The notes: generated by a model from the sequence alone, not told the origin. Positions 27,248 to 36,220 are shown, numbered from the stretch's first letter. The stretch is 54,859 bases of DNA from an uncultured Clostridium sp. (GCA_900557045.1 USQY01000004.1:1-54859), one strand, 5' to 3'. Numbers and translations: made by a program.

Positions 27248-27700
27248 TTATTCTCCTTTAATATCTTCGTTATAAATAGCAACAGCTCCATTATCTATTA
27301 CTTTTTCGTCAACTTTAATATAATCTTTAAGAGTTTTGTTTTGTATATAACATAATAATTTTACTATAAGAAAAGTTAAAATTCCTAATATCACAATTTC
27401 TGCAAATATAATAATCATTAATTCCAGTTTAGAATCTATTATTTTTTCATCTATAAATATATTTAATATACTGCCAACAATCATATATATAAAACCTAAA
27501 ACAGCATACATATTTTCTTTATAAAAATCTAAATATTGTTGCTTTGAAGCATACGCTTTATTATTGTTATCTAAAAATAAAGTATAACCAACACATTTTT
27601 TTATTATTGTTTGTCTTCGTAATCCGAGAATTTTTGTTGCCATCAAATATCCTCCTGATATAGCCAAACTATAACTTAAAGCAATTATAAAAAGATTCAT
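27248..27700 (-). CDS. Multi-pass membrane protein inside the BREX operon
   Basis: 150 aa. Hydrophobic segments: residues 1-24 (NLFIIALSYSLAISGGYLMA), about 64-84 (YAVLGFIYMIVGSILNIFID) and about 92-116 (LMIIIFAEIVILGILTFLIV). The rest is short loops and a charged tail. It sits between brxC and pglX, 21 bases after brxC, and its stop lies one base before the pglX start, so it is translated with the operon. No family recognised. It is absent from the standard BREX gene order. Confidence 0.8.
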   Translation of the reverse strand: MNLFIIALSYSLAISGGYLMATKILGLRRQTIIKKCVGYTLFLDNNNKAYASKQQYLDFYKENMYAVLGFIYMIVGSILNIFIDEKIIDSKLELMIIIFAEIVILGILTFLIVKLLCYIQNKTLKDYIKVDEKVIDNGAVAIYNEDIKGE

Positions 27701-27721
27701 CTTTTACCTCCTAAACAATAA

Positions 27722-30700
27722 CTATCTAATTGTTAAATTATTGTTCTTTTCAAACTCTTTTATAAGTTTTTCTTTTAGTTCTTCCACATACTTATCAATG
27801 TCTTCTCTTGAATTGATTTCATAAGAACGATTCATTAAACAATCTGTTCTTATAATAGTTCTTCTAACTATTTTTTCTTCTACTACTTCTCCTGTTTCAG
27901 TAGTTGCTTGTTTTCTACTCTTTTCGTATTCTAATGAACTTATAAATCTATCTTTTAATTGGTCAATTCTAGTTTGTTGTGCATATATGTCTTTTAATTC
28001 GTGAGATGTATTTAAAGTATTTATTACACCTTTACAAATATCTATATATTTTGTAGCAAAACTTTCATCAATTTCTGCATTTTTAGTTTCCGTTTCAAAA
28101 TATTCTATTGTTTCATTTATTCTCTTGATTATAGGCTCTGCTTTTGTTTCATACATATTACTTAAAATATCTATTAGATTTTTTCTTAACGTAGGTAATT
28201 TATGAATATCACTATATGGTGCTTTTGATGTTAAAATTGATACCATTTCATCTACAACACTAATTAATTCTGGTGTTTTATCAGCATAGTCTTTATTATT
28301 ATCATATATAGTTAATATCTTTCTTGCTTCATCAAATTGTTCTTTTTGAGTACCATCAAAGAAATCTAATACCATTTCTATTTTTGGTGCTAATGTTGTA
28401 AATTCATCTTTGCAACTTGATACTTCCTTAAAAAATTCAGAAACATCTCTTATTCTTAATAATCTTTCCATTAAAGTTGTTGCTTTATCTTTAACATCCT
28501 GTCCTGGATATTGATAATTACCACCTGAAATATGATAATATCCAGATATCTTATTTAGTTTATTAAGTGTGTTTTGAAGACAGTCATTTTTAAAATCTTC
28601 TACCATTCCATCTTCATCTTCTCTTAAACTCATAACATTAAATGAGTTTCTTGCTACTGATTTTAAATCATTTATTAAGTTAACATCTATTTTTTGTCTT
28701 ATCTTAATTATTGTTCTATCATAATAATCTCTCTTTAAGATTTTAGTTAATGTGTCATCAGATGTTATATTTTGTACCTCATTATTGTAGATTAAAGAGA
28801 TAACTTCATCTTTTAATAATCTAGTTAATAAATATAAAATATCTTCATCAAGGAATCCATAAGGTGCAGTTCCAAAATCTTGTAATAATGTTCTAGTAGT
28901 AATTGGCATACTAAATGCATTCTTTTCTTCACAATATTCTTTCATTGCGTCATAAGCCTTTTGGTTTACAAATTCAACTTCTTTTCCAAATAAATTTTGT
29001 CTGTTTTCGTGGAATAAATCTTTTATATCCTGAGTTGAATAATTTTTCTTAATATAAGAGAATTTTGTATAAATATTATTTACTAATATTTCTAATGCTT
29101 CATTTGCTCTTGTTTTTGCTTCTTTTGAATTTATATTTTGTCTATCTCCTGCAATAATAATTTCTGCTTCATTTAATTGCTCTTTAATATTTTCTTTTAC
29201 TCTTGCCTCTGCATTTTCAATTTCTCTTTGTTTTGCTCTTATAATATCTTCAACTTGTTGTGTTTGGAAGATTCCACTCTTACTTCTTCTGTATTCTTCA
29301 ACTTGTAAATAGTTAGTTATTTCATCAAAAATCAAAGTAGATATTTCAAGTTTAATAAATACATATTTGTTTTCTCTTGCAGATTGTAAAATAATATCTG
29401 TGTCATCTCTTTCTGGAGATGTAGTAATTACTTTTATACCTATTTCATATTCTTGTGAATATTTTATATTATCTATATATTTTGTTAATGGGAAGTTCTT
29501 TCCTTTATATGTGAACTTATTATCTGTTAATATATAATCAAATACAATTCGTTTTAAGTAATCTGTAATTCTATTTTGGTCAATTATTATTTGTTTAATT
29601 TCTCTATTTATTTCTTGTTCTTCATCTGTTAAGAACTTATATTCATCATTGTTTCTTTGAATTAAAGTTTGTGCTTCAAGTCTTCTTAATGAATCAGATA
29701 TTTCTTTTTTAATAGAAATCTTATCATCTTTAATATTTGAAACATATAATGTTGATAAATTATCTATGTTAGCAGGTATCTCTTTAATATTTTTAAGCAT
29801 AAATAACATTTTTAATACTTTAATATCAATATCTTTTAATTCTCCACTTTTAACTGTATCAATAGCAGAGTTAATTACTATTTTAACTTGATGTTCTAGG
29901 AATTGTTCAATAGTATCATAGAAAGCATAGAAAGGAATTATAGTTCCTACTTCACTATCTCCATATCTTTTTGCGGTTTCTTGGAATGCTCCTAAAAGTG
30001 ATCTTTCTCCACTTGATAAATGCTTACCTGCATATCCGTGTTTTCTTATATCAGTAAATACATCTTGTAATAGTTTAAATTGATAAGGTATAAATGGATA
30101 AGTTTCTGCAAAGTCATTACTATCATCATACACTTTTTGATATGTAGCATTTTTAAATGTTAATAGGTTTCTTATTATTGATTCTTCTTTATCATATATC
30201 ATTTTCAAACTTGTTTTTGCTTCATCAGTTTTATCAAGTATTCTCTTTTTAATAACTTCGTCTATATCAGAAGATGATAAAGATAATTTTGTATCAAATC
30301 TACCTTGAATTTTTGAAAAATCATTTCCTTGTACTTTAACAACATCATCTATTGCTTCTTGTGATGTAACTATTACCCAAGCCTTACCACCACATTCAAG
30401 TCCTAAATCTTCTACGATTGTTTGAAGATTTAACATTAAACTCCTGTCATCTCCTATGTATTGACCTATTTCATCAACTAGGAATATAACGTGATGATTA
30501 TTTCCTTTTGATTTAATATAATCTCTTACTCTTTCTGCAAATTTTTCAACAGATAATGTGTAATTTTTTTCAGTTCTTTCTACAATATTTCTAGCTTCTT
30601 CTACTGATTTACCTAAAACCTCTGCATAAGCATTAGCAAATTCATCTTCAACAAATTGGATTCCATCTCTCATTTCTTCCCAAGAACTATTTGCTTTTTC

Positions 30701-31249
30701 TTCAAATGCTTTTTTAAATTCTTCATACTTTCCTAAACTAATAATATGTCTTTCTATTTCTGCAACAAAGGGTGTAATAGAAAGCCCCATTTTTTCATTA
30801 AATACTTTCTCAAATACATCTAGTATTTTATCTTTTGTTCCATTACTATTTTCTGTTTTTGAATCAATATTGAATAAGATAACATCAGTTGGAATACTGC
30901 CTGCTCTTTTAATATCTGCAAGTAACATTTTATCTTCAATCTTATCATCAAAATAATCTACTGCTGCTTTTCCATTAACAATTTTATTTTCTAATAAATA
31001 TGAAACTATTTTTAAGAAGTGTGATTTACCACTTCCAAAGAAACCAGAAATCCAAACGCCCATTTTTTCTGTATTTCCATTTATTCCTGCATTATATGCG
31101 TCAAAGAAACTATTAAAGTGTTTTAATAATTCATCAGTAACAACATATTCATCTAATTCTTGACTAATATAACTCTCATCATCAACCTTGATAACTCCTT
31201 GTATTTCTCTTTCAATATCTTTTGCATATAAGTTCTTTAATTTTTCCAT
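27722..31249 (-). CDS. brxC: BREX P-loop ATPase BrxC (PglY family)
   Basis: 1175 aa from ATG 31249 (AAAGGAGAAAATGAAG before it; an ATG two codons earlier is possible). Walker A GFFGSGKSHFLKIVSYLLEN sits near residue 68, and HHVIFLVDEIGQYIG carries the Walker B. The length and DUF499-like layout match BrxC. It is an ATPase of the BREX complex whose exact job is unresolved. It follows the 80-aa membrane gene by 14 bases and is followed by the 150-aa membrane gene. Confidence 0.95.
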   Translation of the reverse strand: MEKLKNLYAKDIEREIQGVIKVDDESYISQELDEYVVTDELLKHFNSFFDAYNAGINGNTEKMGVWISGFFGSGKSHFLKIVSYLLENKIVNGKAAVDYFDDKIEDKMLLADIKRAGSIPTDVILFNIDSKTENSNGTKDKILDVFEKVFNEKMGLSITPFVAEIERHIISLGKYEEFKKAFEEKANSSWEEMRDGIQFVEDEFANAYAEVLGKSVEEARNIVERTEKNYTLSVEKFAERVRDYIKSKGNNHHVIFLVDEIGQYIGDDRSLMLNLQTIVEDLGLECGGKAWVIVTSQEAIDDVVKVQGNDFSKIQGRFDTKLSLSSSDIDEVIKKRILDKTDEAKTSLKMIYDKEESIIRNLLTFKNATYQKVYDDSNDFAETYPFIPYQFKLLQDVFTDIRKHGYAGKHLSSGERSLLGAFQETAKRYGDSEVGTIIPFYAFYDTIEQFLEHQVKIVINSAIDTVKSGELKDIDIKVLKMLFMLKNIKEIPANIDNLSTLYVSNIKDDKISIKKEISDSLRRLEAQTLIQRNNDEYKFLTDEEQEINREIKQIIIDQNRITDYLKRIVFDYILTDNKFTYKGKNFPLTKYIDNIKYSQEYEIGIKVITTSPERDDTDIILQSARENKYVFIKLEISTLIFDEITNYLQVEEYRRSKSGIFQTQQVEDIIRAKQREIENAEARVKENIKEQLNEAEIIIAGDRQNINSKEAKTRANEALEILVNNIYTKFSYIKKNYSTQDIKDLFHENRQNLFGKEVEFVNQKAYDAMKEYCEEKNAFSMPITTRTLLQDFGTAPYGFLDEDILYLLTRLLKDEVISLIYNNEVQNITSDDTLTKILKRDYYDRTIIKIRQKIDVNLINDLKSVARNSFNVMSLREDEDGMVEDFKNDCLQNTLNKLNKISGYYHISGGNYQYPGQDVKDKATTLMERLLRIRDVSEFFKEVSSCKDEFTTLAPKIEMVLDFFDGTQKEQFDEARKILTIYDNNKDYADKTPELISVVDEMVSILTSKAPYSDIHKLPTLRKNLIDILSNMYETKAEPIIKRINETIEYFETETKNAEIDESFATKYIDICKGVINTLNTSHELKDIYAQQTRIDQLKDRFISSLEYEKSRKQATTETGEVVEEKIVRRTIIRTDCLMNRSYEINSREDIDKYVEELKEKLIKEFEKNNNLTIR

Positions 31250-31263
31250 CTTCATTTTCTCCT

Positions 31264-31506
31264 TTACTTATTTTTATAAATTACTTGTTTGTCATCATAA
31301 CATTTATCAGTTGTTCTAGTTCCAAGATTAGATCTTAAACATTCTTCTTGATTATCATAAACTTCTTTAAAATGTCCATCTTGTATAGTCCAAGTATTTC
31401 CAAAAGCATTACAGGCACATATAATTCCTATAACTATAATAGTTATTACAACCAATGCTACTCCAATCTGAAATCCTTTAATGCCATTGTTTATAAGTTC
31501 AACCAT
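31264..31506 (-). CDS. Small one-pass membrane protein in the BREX operon
   Basis: 80 aa. A single membrane segment covers about residues 11-34 (FQIGVALVVITIIVIGIICA), and the C-terminal half is polar with two cysteines (EECLRSN, TDKCYDD). It lies between brxB and brxC with gaps of 13 and 14 bases and an AAAGGT site. No family recognised; the cysteines might pair if that half lies outside the cell. It is not part of the standard BREX operon. Confidence 0.75.
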   Translation of the reverse strand: MVELINNGIKGFQIGVALVVITIIVIGIICACNAFGNTWTIQDGHFKEVYDNQEECLRSNLGTRTTDKCYDDKQVIYKNK

Positions 31507-31519
31507 ATACTTTTACCTT

Positions 31520-32095
31520 TTACTTTCTTCCAACAAATTGAAAAGCTCTATAATAATTGTCATTTTCTAATTTATTGAATAATTTAAAACTTTGTCCATT
31601 ATAACTTCCTGGATAAAACATTATAAGAGGGTTATTTGTTATAATACTGTGTAAATTATTAAGTATCGTATGTCCTCTAACTATTCCATAACATTTACCT
31701 ATTCCAGTTATAATAACTATTTGGTCAGGTTCTGTTACCTCACTTTTTATCTTTTTCATAATTAAGTCATTGCTAGACCCTATTCCTATTGTTTTAGATA
31801 TAATTTGATTAAGGTATTTTGCACCTTTCTTTTTTTCGTAATCAAAGCACTTTTCCAAAAATCCTTTTTCTTTTAATATTTCAATAATTATTTCATAAAT
31901 ATCAAAGACTTTTATATTTAATTTAGTTTTTTTCAATAGATAATTATCTAAATAATCTCTTACAATATACTCGTCTTCTGGATCATAATCAAAAACGTGA
32001 AAGTTAATCTCATTTCCTAACCCATTTGATTCAAACAACTCTTTACTACTCAACTTGTTTGTCATTTCTTGCAATCTTGTATTTATATTTTTCAT
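31520..32095 (-). CDS. brxB: BREX protein BrxB (DUF1788)
   Basis: 191 aa, standard length. Landmarks are FHVFDYDPEDEYIVRDYL, the middle DQIVIITGIGKCYGIVRGHT and IMFYPGSYNGQSFKLFN near the end, all typical of DUF1788. BrxB is needed for BREX defence in tested systems; its activity is not known. Its ATG overlaps the brxA stop (ATGA) and the ribosome binding site GGAGG lies in the last codons of brxA. Confidence 0.93.
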   Translation of the reverse strand: MKNINTRLQEMTNKLSSKELFESNGLGNEINFHVFDYDPEDEYIVRDYLDNYLLKKTKLNIKVFDIYEIIIEILKEKGFLEKCFDYEKKKGAKYLNQIISKTIGIGSSNDLIMKKIKSEVTEPDQIVIITGIGKCYGIVRGHTILNNLHSIITNNPLIMFYPGSYNGQSFKLFNKLENDNYYRAFQFVGRK

Positions 32096-32688
32096 AACAA
32101 ACCTCCTATTGCTTTTGCATATTCCATATCTCCATTTTTATCAAGCATACTTATAAACTTTTCTTTTAATAATGGTCTTACTACTTTAAATCTGTCTTTT
32201 TCTTTTATAACAAGTCCAGAATCTTGCATTATCTTCATAATGACTTGTTTAAGTTTAGCAGATGTTGCTTCTGTTTTTTCTCTTAATGCACTGCTTAAAA
32301 TGCTCTTTTCTTCATACCAATTATCTATGTCAAATCTTTCAATATAATCTTTTCTCATATAAAGTTTGTCTTTGTAAACTTCTATAACAAAATCTCTTAC
32401 TAATTTATCTGTTTTCATTATTGCATAAAGTAAAATATACTTGCTTGTTTCAATATCAGCACATACAAATTCTTCTAGCATTTCTTTATTCATAACACCT
32501 AATCTTCTAAATATTGGAGCATTAACTCTTTTTACACTTCCAGTTTTTTTATGCTTAATAAGATTTTCTTCAATATTTCTTTTCTTTAATTCTTGCTCAT
32601 CTTCGCCATCTAGCAAATATCTGCCAATTATTTTTGTTTCGTTGTATAAAAAAGGTTCACCGGTTAATTTTGCACTATAATCTTCCAT
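32092..32688 (-). CDS. brxA: BREX protein BrxA (DUF1819)
   Basis: 198 aa, first gene of the operon. The DUF1819/BrxA pattern is visible in YSAKLTGEPFLYNETKIIGR, then RRLGVMNKEMLEEFV and LTSA-like KATSAKLKQVIMKIMQDSGL. BrxA is a small helical DNA-binding protein. AGGAGGAAT precedes the ATG. The region upstream has a -10 box and a pair of direct repeats, listed separately. Confidence 0.93.
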   Translation of the reverse strand: MEDYSAKLTGEPFLYNETKIIGRYLLDGEDEQELKKRNIEENLIKHKKTGSVKRVNAPIFRRLGVMNKEMLEEFVCADIETSKYILLYAIMKTDKLVRDFVIEVYKDKLYMRKDYIERFDIDNWYEEKSILSSALREKTEATSAKLKQVIMKIMQDSGLVIKEKDRFKVVRPLLKEKFISMLDKNGDMEYAKAIGGLL

Positions 32689-32717
32689 AATTCCTCCTTT
32701 TTGTTAATTGCACACTT

Positions 32718-32811
32718 ATTATATCATATAACTTAAAAAAAGTATATAATTAGAGGTATTTTTTACAAGATATTCGCAAGAATTTTAGATTTTTTTATAT
32801 AATATTCGCAA
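32718..32811 (-). promoter_or_regulatory. BREX promoter region with two spaced direct repeats
   Basis: ATATTCGCAA occurs at 32770-32779 and again at 32802-32811, start to start 32 bp, about three helical turns, so both face the same side of the DNA. On the minus strand they lie upstream of a perfect -10 TATAAT (32718-32723) and of brxA. This looks like a double operator or activator site. The regulator is unknown; the XRE gene at 34.7 kb is one candidate. Confidence 0.55.
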
Positions 32812-32839
32812 AATCACTTTTTTCAGTACTTTTCTAAAT

Positions 32840-32864
32840 AATAAAAAAATGACTTCCGTCATTT
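32840..32864 (-). terminator. Intrinsic terminator upstream of BREX
   Basis: AAATGAC/GTCATTT (32847-32853 with 32858-32864) around a GGAA tetraloop on the minus strand, followed by TTTTTTATTATT. It ends the transcript of the 245-aa gene and insulates the BREX promoter from upstream genes. Confidence 0.9.
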
Positions 32865-32894
32865 AATCTTCTTTATTTTTAAATATGAATTATT

Positions 32895-33632
32895 TTAAAA
32901 CAGAAAATCATCATCATCAGAAATATCAATGGAAAACATTTCATTTTTATTAAATTCTTCTTTATTAGATTCTACATTTACATTATTAGATTCCATATTA
33001 TCTAATAAATAATTGTCCCAATCTCTTTCACCTTCTAAAATCAATTCAATTCCTTTTTTAAATTTGTCTAAATCAATTGTTTTATCTATGAATGATTCAT
33101 CAACTATTGTATTTGGACTAGGACAATTTAAAAATTTTCTTGTAGATGTTAATAAACACATAAAATAATATAAAATATCTATGCTACCTCCAGAATCTTT
33201 ACCCTTTTCCCCTAATATTCTTATATCTTCTAATAATAATTTTTGTCCTTTTTTCACTAATTCATTTGTTTGTAGTCTTTTTTTTACTATTGCAGATGGC
33301 TCTTGATATAAACTTTCTTCTTCAAATATTTTTCTATCAAAATTATATATACAACCATTATTAATATGTAAATATTCTTTATAAAATAATTCATTATTAT
33401 CTGCATATATTTCCATATCCAAATTAAATAATTTACTAAATGTCATATATATTTCAACATTAAACCATAAATTCCACTTTGTAGATCCACAAAGTATAAT
33501 TGAATTGTCGCTAATATCATCTATTTTTATTTCTGATAATGATGGAAATATCTTACTATATTTTTTAAAATTTCGAAATAATACCTCGTCATTTCCTTTT
33601 ATTTTTGCTGAAAAACTTGGATAACACGCCAT
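32895..33632 (-). CDS. Hypothetical protein, 245 aa
   Basis: Not firmly recognised. The first 100 residues (ACYPSFSAKIKGNDEVLF, SIILCGSTKWNLWFNVEIYM, EYLHINNGCI) recall ferredoxin-like YubB/Api92-type domains of mobile elements, but this is a weak impression. The C-terminus is acidic (IDISDDDDFLF). There is no membrane segment. It stands alone between two terminators, upstream of BREX on the same strand, so it is probably ICE cargo with its own promoter. Confidence 0.6.
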   Translation of the reverse strand: MACYPSFSAKIKGNDEVLFRNFKKYSKIFPSLSEIKIDDISDNSIILCGSTKWNLWFNVEIYMTFSKLFNLDMEIYADNNELFYKEYLHINNGCIYNFDRKIFEEESLYQEPSAIVKKRLQTNELVKKGQKLLLEDIRILGEKGKDSGGSIDILYYFMCLLTSTRKFLNCPSPNTIVDESFIDKTIDLDKFKKGIELILEGERDWDNYLLDNMESNNVNVESNKEEFNKNEMFSIDISDDDDFLF

Positions 33633-33799
33633 AAATAATCACTCACCATTCTATTTTTTCAGTAATTTATAAACCTATAAATAACATAACTTAATTACAT
33701 TATACCAAATTTCTAACAAAAATATATTTATTTAACTCCAAAGGTAGAAATTTCTAAATTAGTTCTTTAAAATTTTACAAACGGTCTGAGGCAATAAAT

Positions 33800-34477
33800 C
33801 TATGCTGATTTATTGCTTTTAATCTTAGTAAATTTCAAATCATCAAATATTCTAGGTAAAACCTCTTTTACTTTTTCTTGATCTAGTAGCTTTGTCATAT
33901 ATTCATCAAAGCCTTCACTTATAAACTCTGCTCTTTTATTATGTGATACAGTTAAAACTATAACTGGAATTTTAATATCACAATTTCTTAATTCGTAAAG
34001 TAATTGAGGTCCATCACAGTTGCCTCTATCATAAATATTGTTTGTAATTATTAAATCATATTTTTCTCCATTGTTTAGTCTTTCCATTATTTCAATCGCT
34101 GATTTAGCAATAGTTACACTTAATCCCATACTTTCTAAAATACAAACAGAATTAGAAACTGACATCTTGTCATAATCCCCTATTAGAACATTAATTTCTT
34201 TGTTAATTTTATATTGATTATTAATTTTTACAATCGAATGCATATTTTTCCTAACAATTTTTTCCCAATCTCCTATTTTATATTCATCTAGTTTATATGC
34301 ACTAAGTTCTTGATTTCTATGAAAATTAATTCTCCCATTTAAAGTGTGCAATTTTTCGTACTCCTGTTGTTCTCTTATTTTTTCGGTTTCTTCTTCTTTT
34401 CTTTGATAAAACTTTAAAAAAATATATACAATAATCAAAATTATAATAAGCATTAAAACCAAAAACAATTCTTCCAT
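33800..34477 (-). CDS. Membrane-tethered receiver-like protein with lost phospho-acceptor
   Basis: 225 aa from ATG 34477 (AAGGAGGAG upstream). One membrane segment (residues 5-25, FLVLMLIIILIIVYIFLKFY) and a coiled stretch lead to a C-terminal receiver domain (about 105-220). The acidic pair appears as IGDYDK, and the conserved Thr (VIVLTVS) and Lys (DEYMTKLL) are present. But the phospho-acceptor position reads DLIITNNIYD, where family members have Asp, so the site is Asn. It is probably a phosphorylation-independent pseudo-receiver. No histidine kinase or output domain is nearby. Confidence 0.7.
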   Translation of the reverse strand: MEELFLVLMLIIILIIVYIFLKFYQRKEEETEKIREQQEYEKLHTLNGRINFHRNQELSAYKLDEYKIGDWEKIVRKNMHSIVKINNQYKINKEINVLIGDYDKMSVSNSVCILESMGLSVTIAKSAIEIMERLNNGEKYDLIITNNIYDRGNCDGPQLLYELRNCDIKIPVIVLTVSHNKRAEFISEGFDEYMTKLLDQEKVKEVLPRIFDDLKFTKIKSNKSA

Positions 34478-34525
34478 TTTTATTTTCTCCTCCTTAAAAT
34501 ACATTTATTTCCATTACTTTCTTAT

Positions 34526-34570
34526 AAAAAAAGCAATACAAAAAATATATATAATCATTTTGTACTGCTT
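34526..34570 (-). terminator. Terminator or attenuator before the receiver-like gene
   Basis: A 13-base near-perfect repeat (AAGCAATACAAAA at 34531-34543, TTTTGTACTGCTT at 34558-34570) is followed on the minus strand by seven T residues. It lies 50 bases upstream of the receiver-like start, in the space shared with the divergent XRE gene, so it blocks read-through or acts as a leader switch. Confidence 0.7.
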
Positions 34571-34641
34571 AACCAATTATATTTTTGATACCATTTATTA
34601 AATTTACTTTGCTATTATAACACTCTATTGCGCAAAAGTCA

Positions 34642-34653
34642 ACGGATATCCGT
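34642..34653. promoter_or_regulatory. 12-bp palindrome upstream of the XRE gene
   Basis: ACGGATATCCGT is a perfect palindrome, unusually GC-rich for this DNA, 55 bases before the divergent XRE regulator. It is a plausible operator for the product of that gene. Confidence 0.5.
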
Positions 34654-34707
34654 GCATAATTTTATACTTATTCTTATACAATATTATAAGAAAGTGAGGG
34701 ATTTAGT

Positions 34708-34941
34708 ATGTTATTCAAAAAGGCATTGAGTTTAAGAATTGAAGAATTATGTGCAAATAAAAATATTACCATCAATAAATTAGCAGAATCTTCCACTATT
34801 CCTCCATCAACTTTGAGAGATATTGTTAATTGCAAAGTTGAAAATCCAAGTTCTACTGTTATATATCAAGTTTGCAAAACATTGAAAATCTCTCTAAAAG
34901 ATTTTTACGATTCTAAATTATTTGAGGATATAGATGATTAA
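34708..34941 (+). CDS. XRE family helix-turn-helix regulator
   Basis: 77 aa, the only plus-strand gene of the ICE in this window. A helix-turn-helix fills the protein (NKNITINKLAESSTIPPSTL, then QVCKTLKISLKDFYDSKLF). AAAGTGAGG precedes the ATG. It is the size of single-domain XRE repressors. It is divergent from the receiver-like gene and convergent with the 269-aa gene, so it is an independent unit. It may control itself, the receiver gene, or the BREX operon 2 kb away; no test is possible from sequence. Confidence 0.85.
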   Translation: MLFKKALSLRIEELCANKNITINKLAESSTIPPSTLRDIVNCKVENPSSTVIYQVCKTLKISLKDFYDSKLFEDIDD

Positions 34942-34968
34942 AGGTTTCCAATTTGGTTACCTTTTTTT
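34940..34968 (+). terminator. Intrinsic terminator of the XRE gene
   Basis: AAAGGT...CCA paired with TGG...ACCTTT around a short loop, followed by seven T residues on the plus strand; it overlaps the XRE stop codon and touches the end of the convergent gene. Confidence 0.75.
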
Positions 34969-35776
34969 ATTTTCTATTATAATAAATTAAATTACATATC
35001 ATAATTCCATAGTCTATTATGAATTTTTTTTGATTTTCTGTAAAAGATTGTCGTTCTTTTATTGCTTCTTCTGATGAATGTCTAAAGCATTGAATCTTCT
35101 TTTTAAATGATGTAATAATATCGTCATTTAAAACATCTAACGCAATATTCTTATAATCTAATTTTATATACTTTCCATTTTCTTTTAGCAGGTTTTCAAT
35201 CAAATTAATTATTTCCTTTATTTTTTCATCAGTGGACATTGCTTCAAATTTTGCATTTCTAGTAGATATTTCCTGAAATTTTTTATTTATATTATCATCT
35301 ATTTTAACACCAATACTTTTCTTTACAAAATGTAAGTCAGCAACTATTTTTCTTCTTGAATTATATTTAACTGTTCCGTTTTCTTCAACCATTCCTCTTT
35401 CTATTGCTTTATCTCTTATTTCATTATATGTAAATTTGAATGGTTCAAGAGGTGGTCTTTCTAATAATCTTGGAAATTCTTCTATGCAATATCCAGAATC
35501 TTTCAAAAAGAAACAAATATAATAAAATAAGTCAATATTATCATTATTTGATGTCATATCTTCATCTGGTTCACATAACTCTTTAAATCTTTTAATTGCA
35601 TCCTCCTCGTCAAACACCTCAAACCTTGTATCATCAATGTATTCATTGCCAATCCAATCCAATTCTTCCATTGCCTTTTGCTCTTTCTCAGGAATAGTAA
35701 TAAGTTGATTATAGAATCTATAATAATAATCATCTTTTTTTACATTATTTTTGTAATACTCAACTAAATCAATCAT
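34967..35776 (-). CDS. Hypothetical protein, 269 aa
   Basis: No family recognised. Start chosen at 35776, since AAAGGATG lies 7 bases before it and only a three-codon extension is possible. The protein is soluble and helical, with tyrosine-rich opening (DYYYRFYNQLITIPEKEQ) and a C-terminal helical bundle (SFTENQKKFIIDYGIMICNL). It follows YolD by 18 bases and probably shares a transcript with the polymerase pair. Confidence 0.6.
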   Translation of the reverse strand: MIDLVEYYKNNVKKDDYYYRFYNQLITIPEKEQKAMEELDWIGNEYIDDTRFEVFDEEDAIKRFKELCEPDEDMTSNNDNIDLFYYICFFLKDSGYCIEEFPRLLERPPLEPFKFTYNEIRDKAIERGMVEENGTVKYNSRRKIVADLHFVKKSIGVKIDDNINKKFQEISTRNAKFEAMSTDEKIKEIINLIENLLKENGKYIKLDYKNIALDVLNDDIITSFKKKIQCFRHSSEEAIKERQSFTENQKKFIIDYGIMICNLIYYNRK

Positions 35777-35794
35777 TTGTATCATCCTTTCTAT

Positions 35795-36220
35795 CTATTC
35801 ATAAATACTAAAACTATTAAATATCTCCCCATCTAATGACAAAATATCATTAAAGTTTATTATCTTATTGTCTTCAAATTTAATATATTCCTCAACATTA
35901 TTTATTCTCTTAACTATTCCAGAATAACTTTCGTATCTTCCTCCGTCTTTTTTTTCATCTTTTACAAAATATGTTACAGAAATAATGTTTTTTTCCTTTA
36001 TATTTTTCTCAATGTAATTTAACTTATTATTGATTATTTCTTTTAATTCATCATTTAATTCTATTTTTCTTTTTGTTAATCTCGCAGTTTCTTTTACTGC
36101 ACTATCATATCCGGTTAACGCAGCAAAAGGTGCAAATTGAGCAGCACGAGAGTCAATTCCTAAATGTGGGTGCTTTGATTGTGGTCTAGTTAAGTTTATT
36201 ATATCTTTATAATTATTCAT
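35795..36220 (-). CDS. YolD-like protein
   Basis: 141 aa. The opening RPQSKHPHLGIDSRAAQFAP and FAALTGYDSAVKETARLT is a clear YolD-family signature, and VTYFVKDEKKDGGRYESYSG supports it. YolD-like proteins are encoded next to UmuC-type polymerases in Firmicutes and are assumed to act like UmuD. Here the start overlaps the polymerase stop (ATGA), giving strict coupling. Confidence 0.9.
   Translation of the reverse strand: MNNYKDIINLTRPQSKHPHLGIDSRAAQFAPFAALTGYDSAVKETARLTKRKIELNDELKEIINNKLNYIEKNIKEKNIISVTYFVKDEKKDGGRYESYSGIVKRINNVEEYIKFEDNKIINFNDILSLDGEIFNSFSIYE

Noticed and set aside
33791..33816. Terminator of the receiver-like gene
   Set aside because: The hairpin overlaps the gene's own stop and has a T-run only on the plus strand, where no gene needs it.
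34708..34941. XRE gene as the known BREX regulator BrxR
   Set aside because: BrxR is a WYL-domain protein directly beside the operon; this is a small XRE protein 2 kb away with other genes between.
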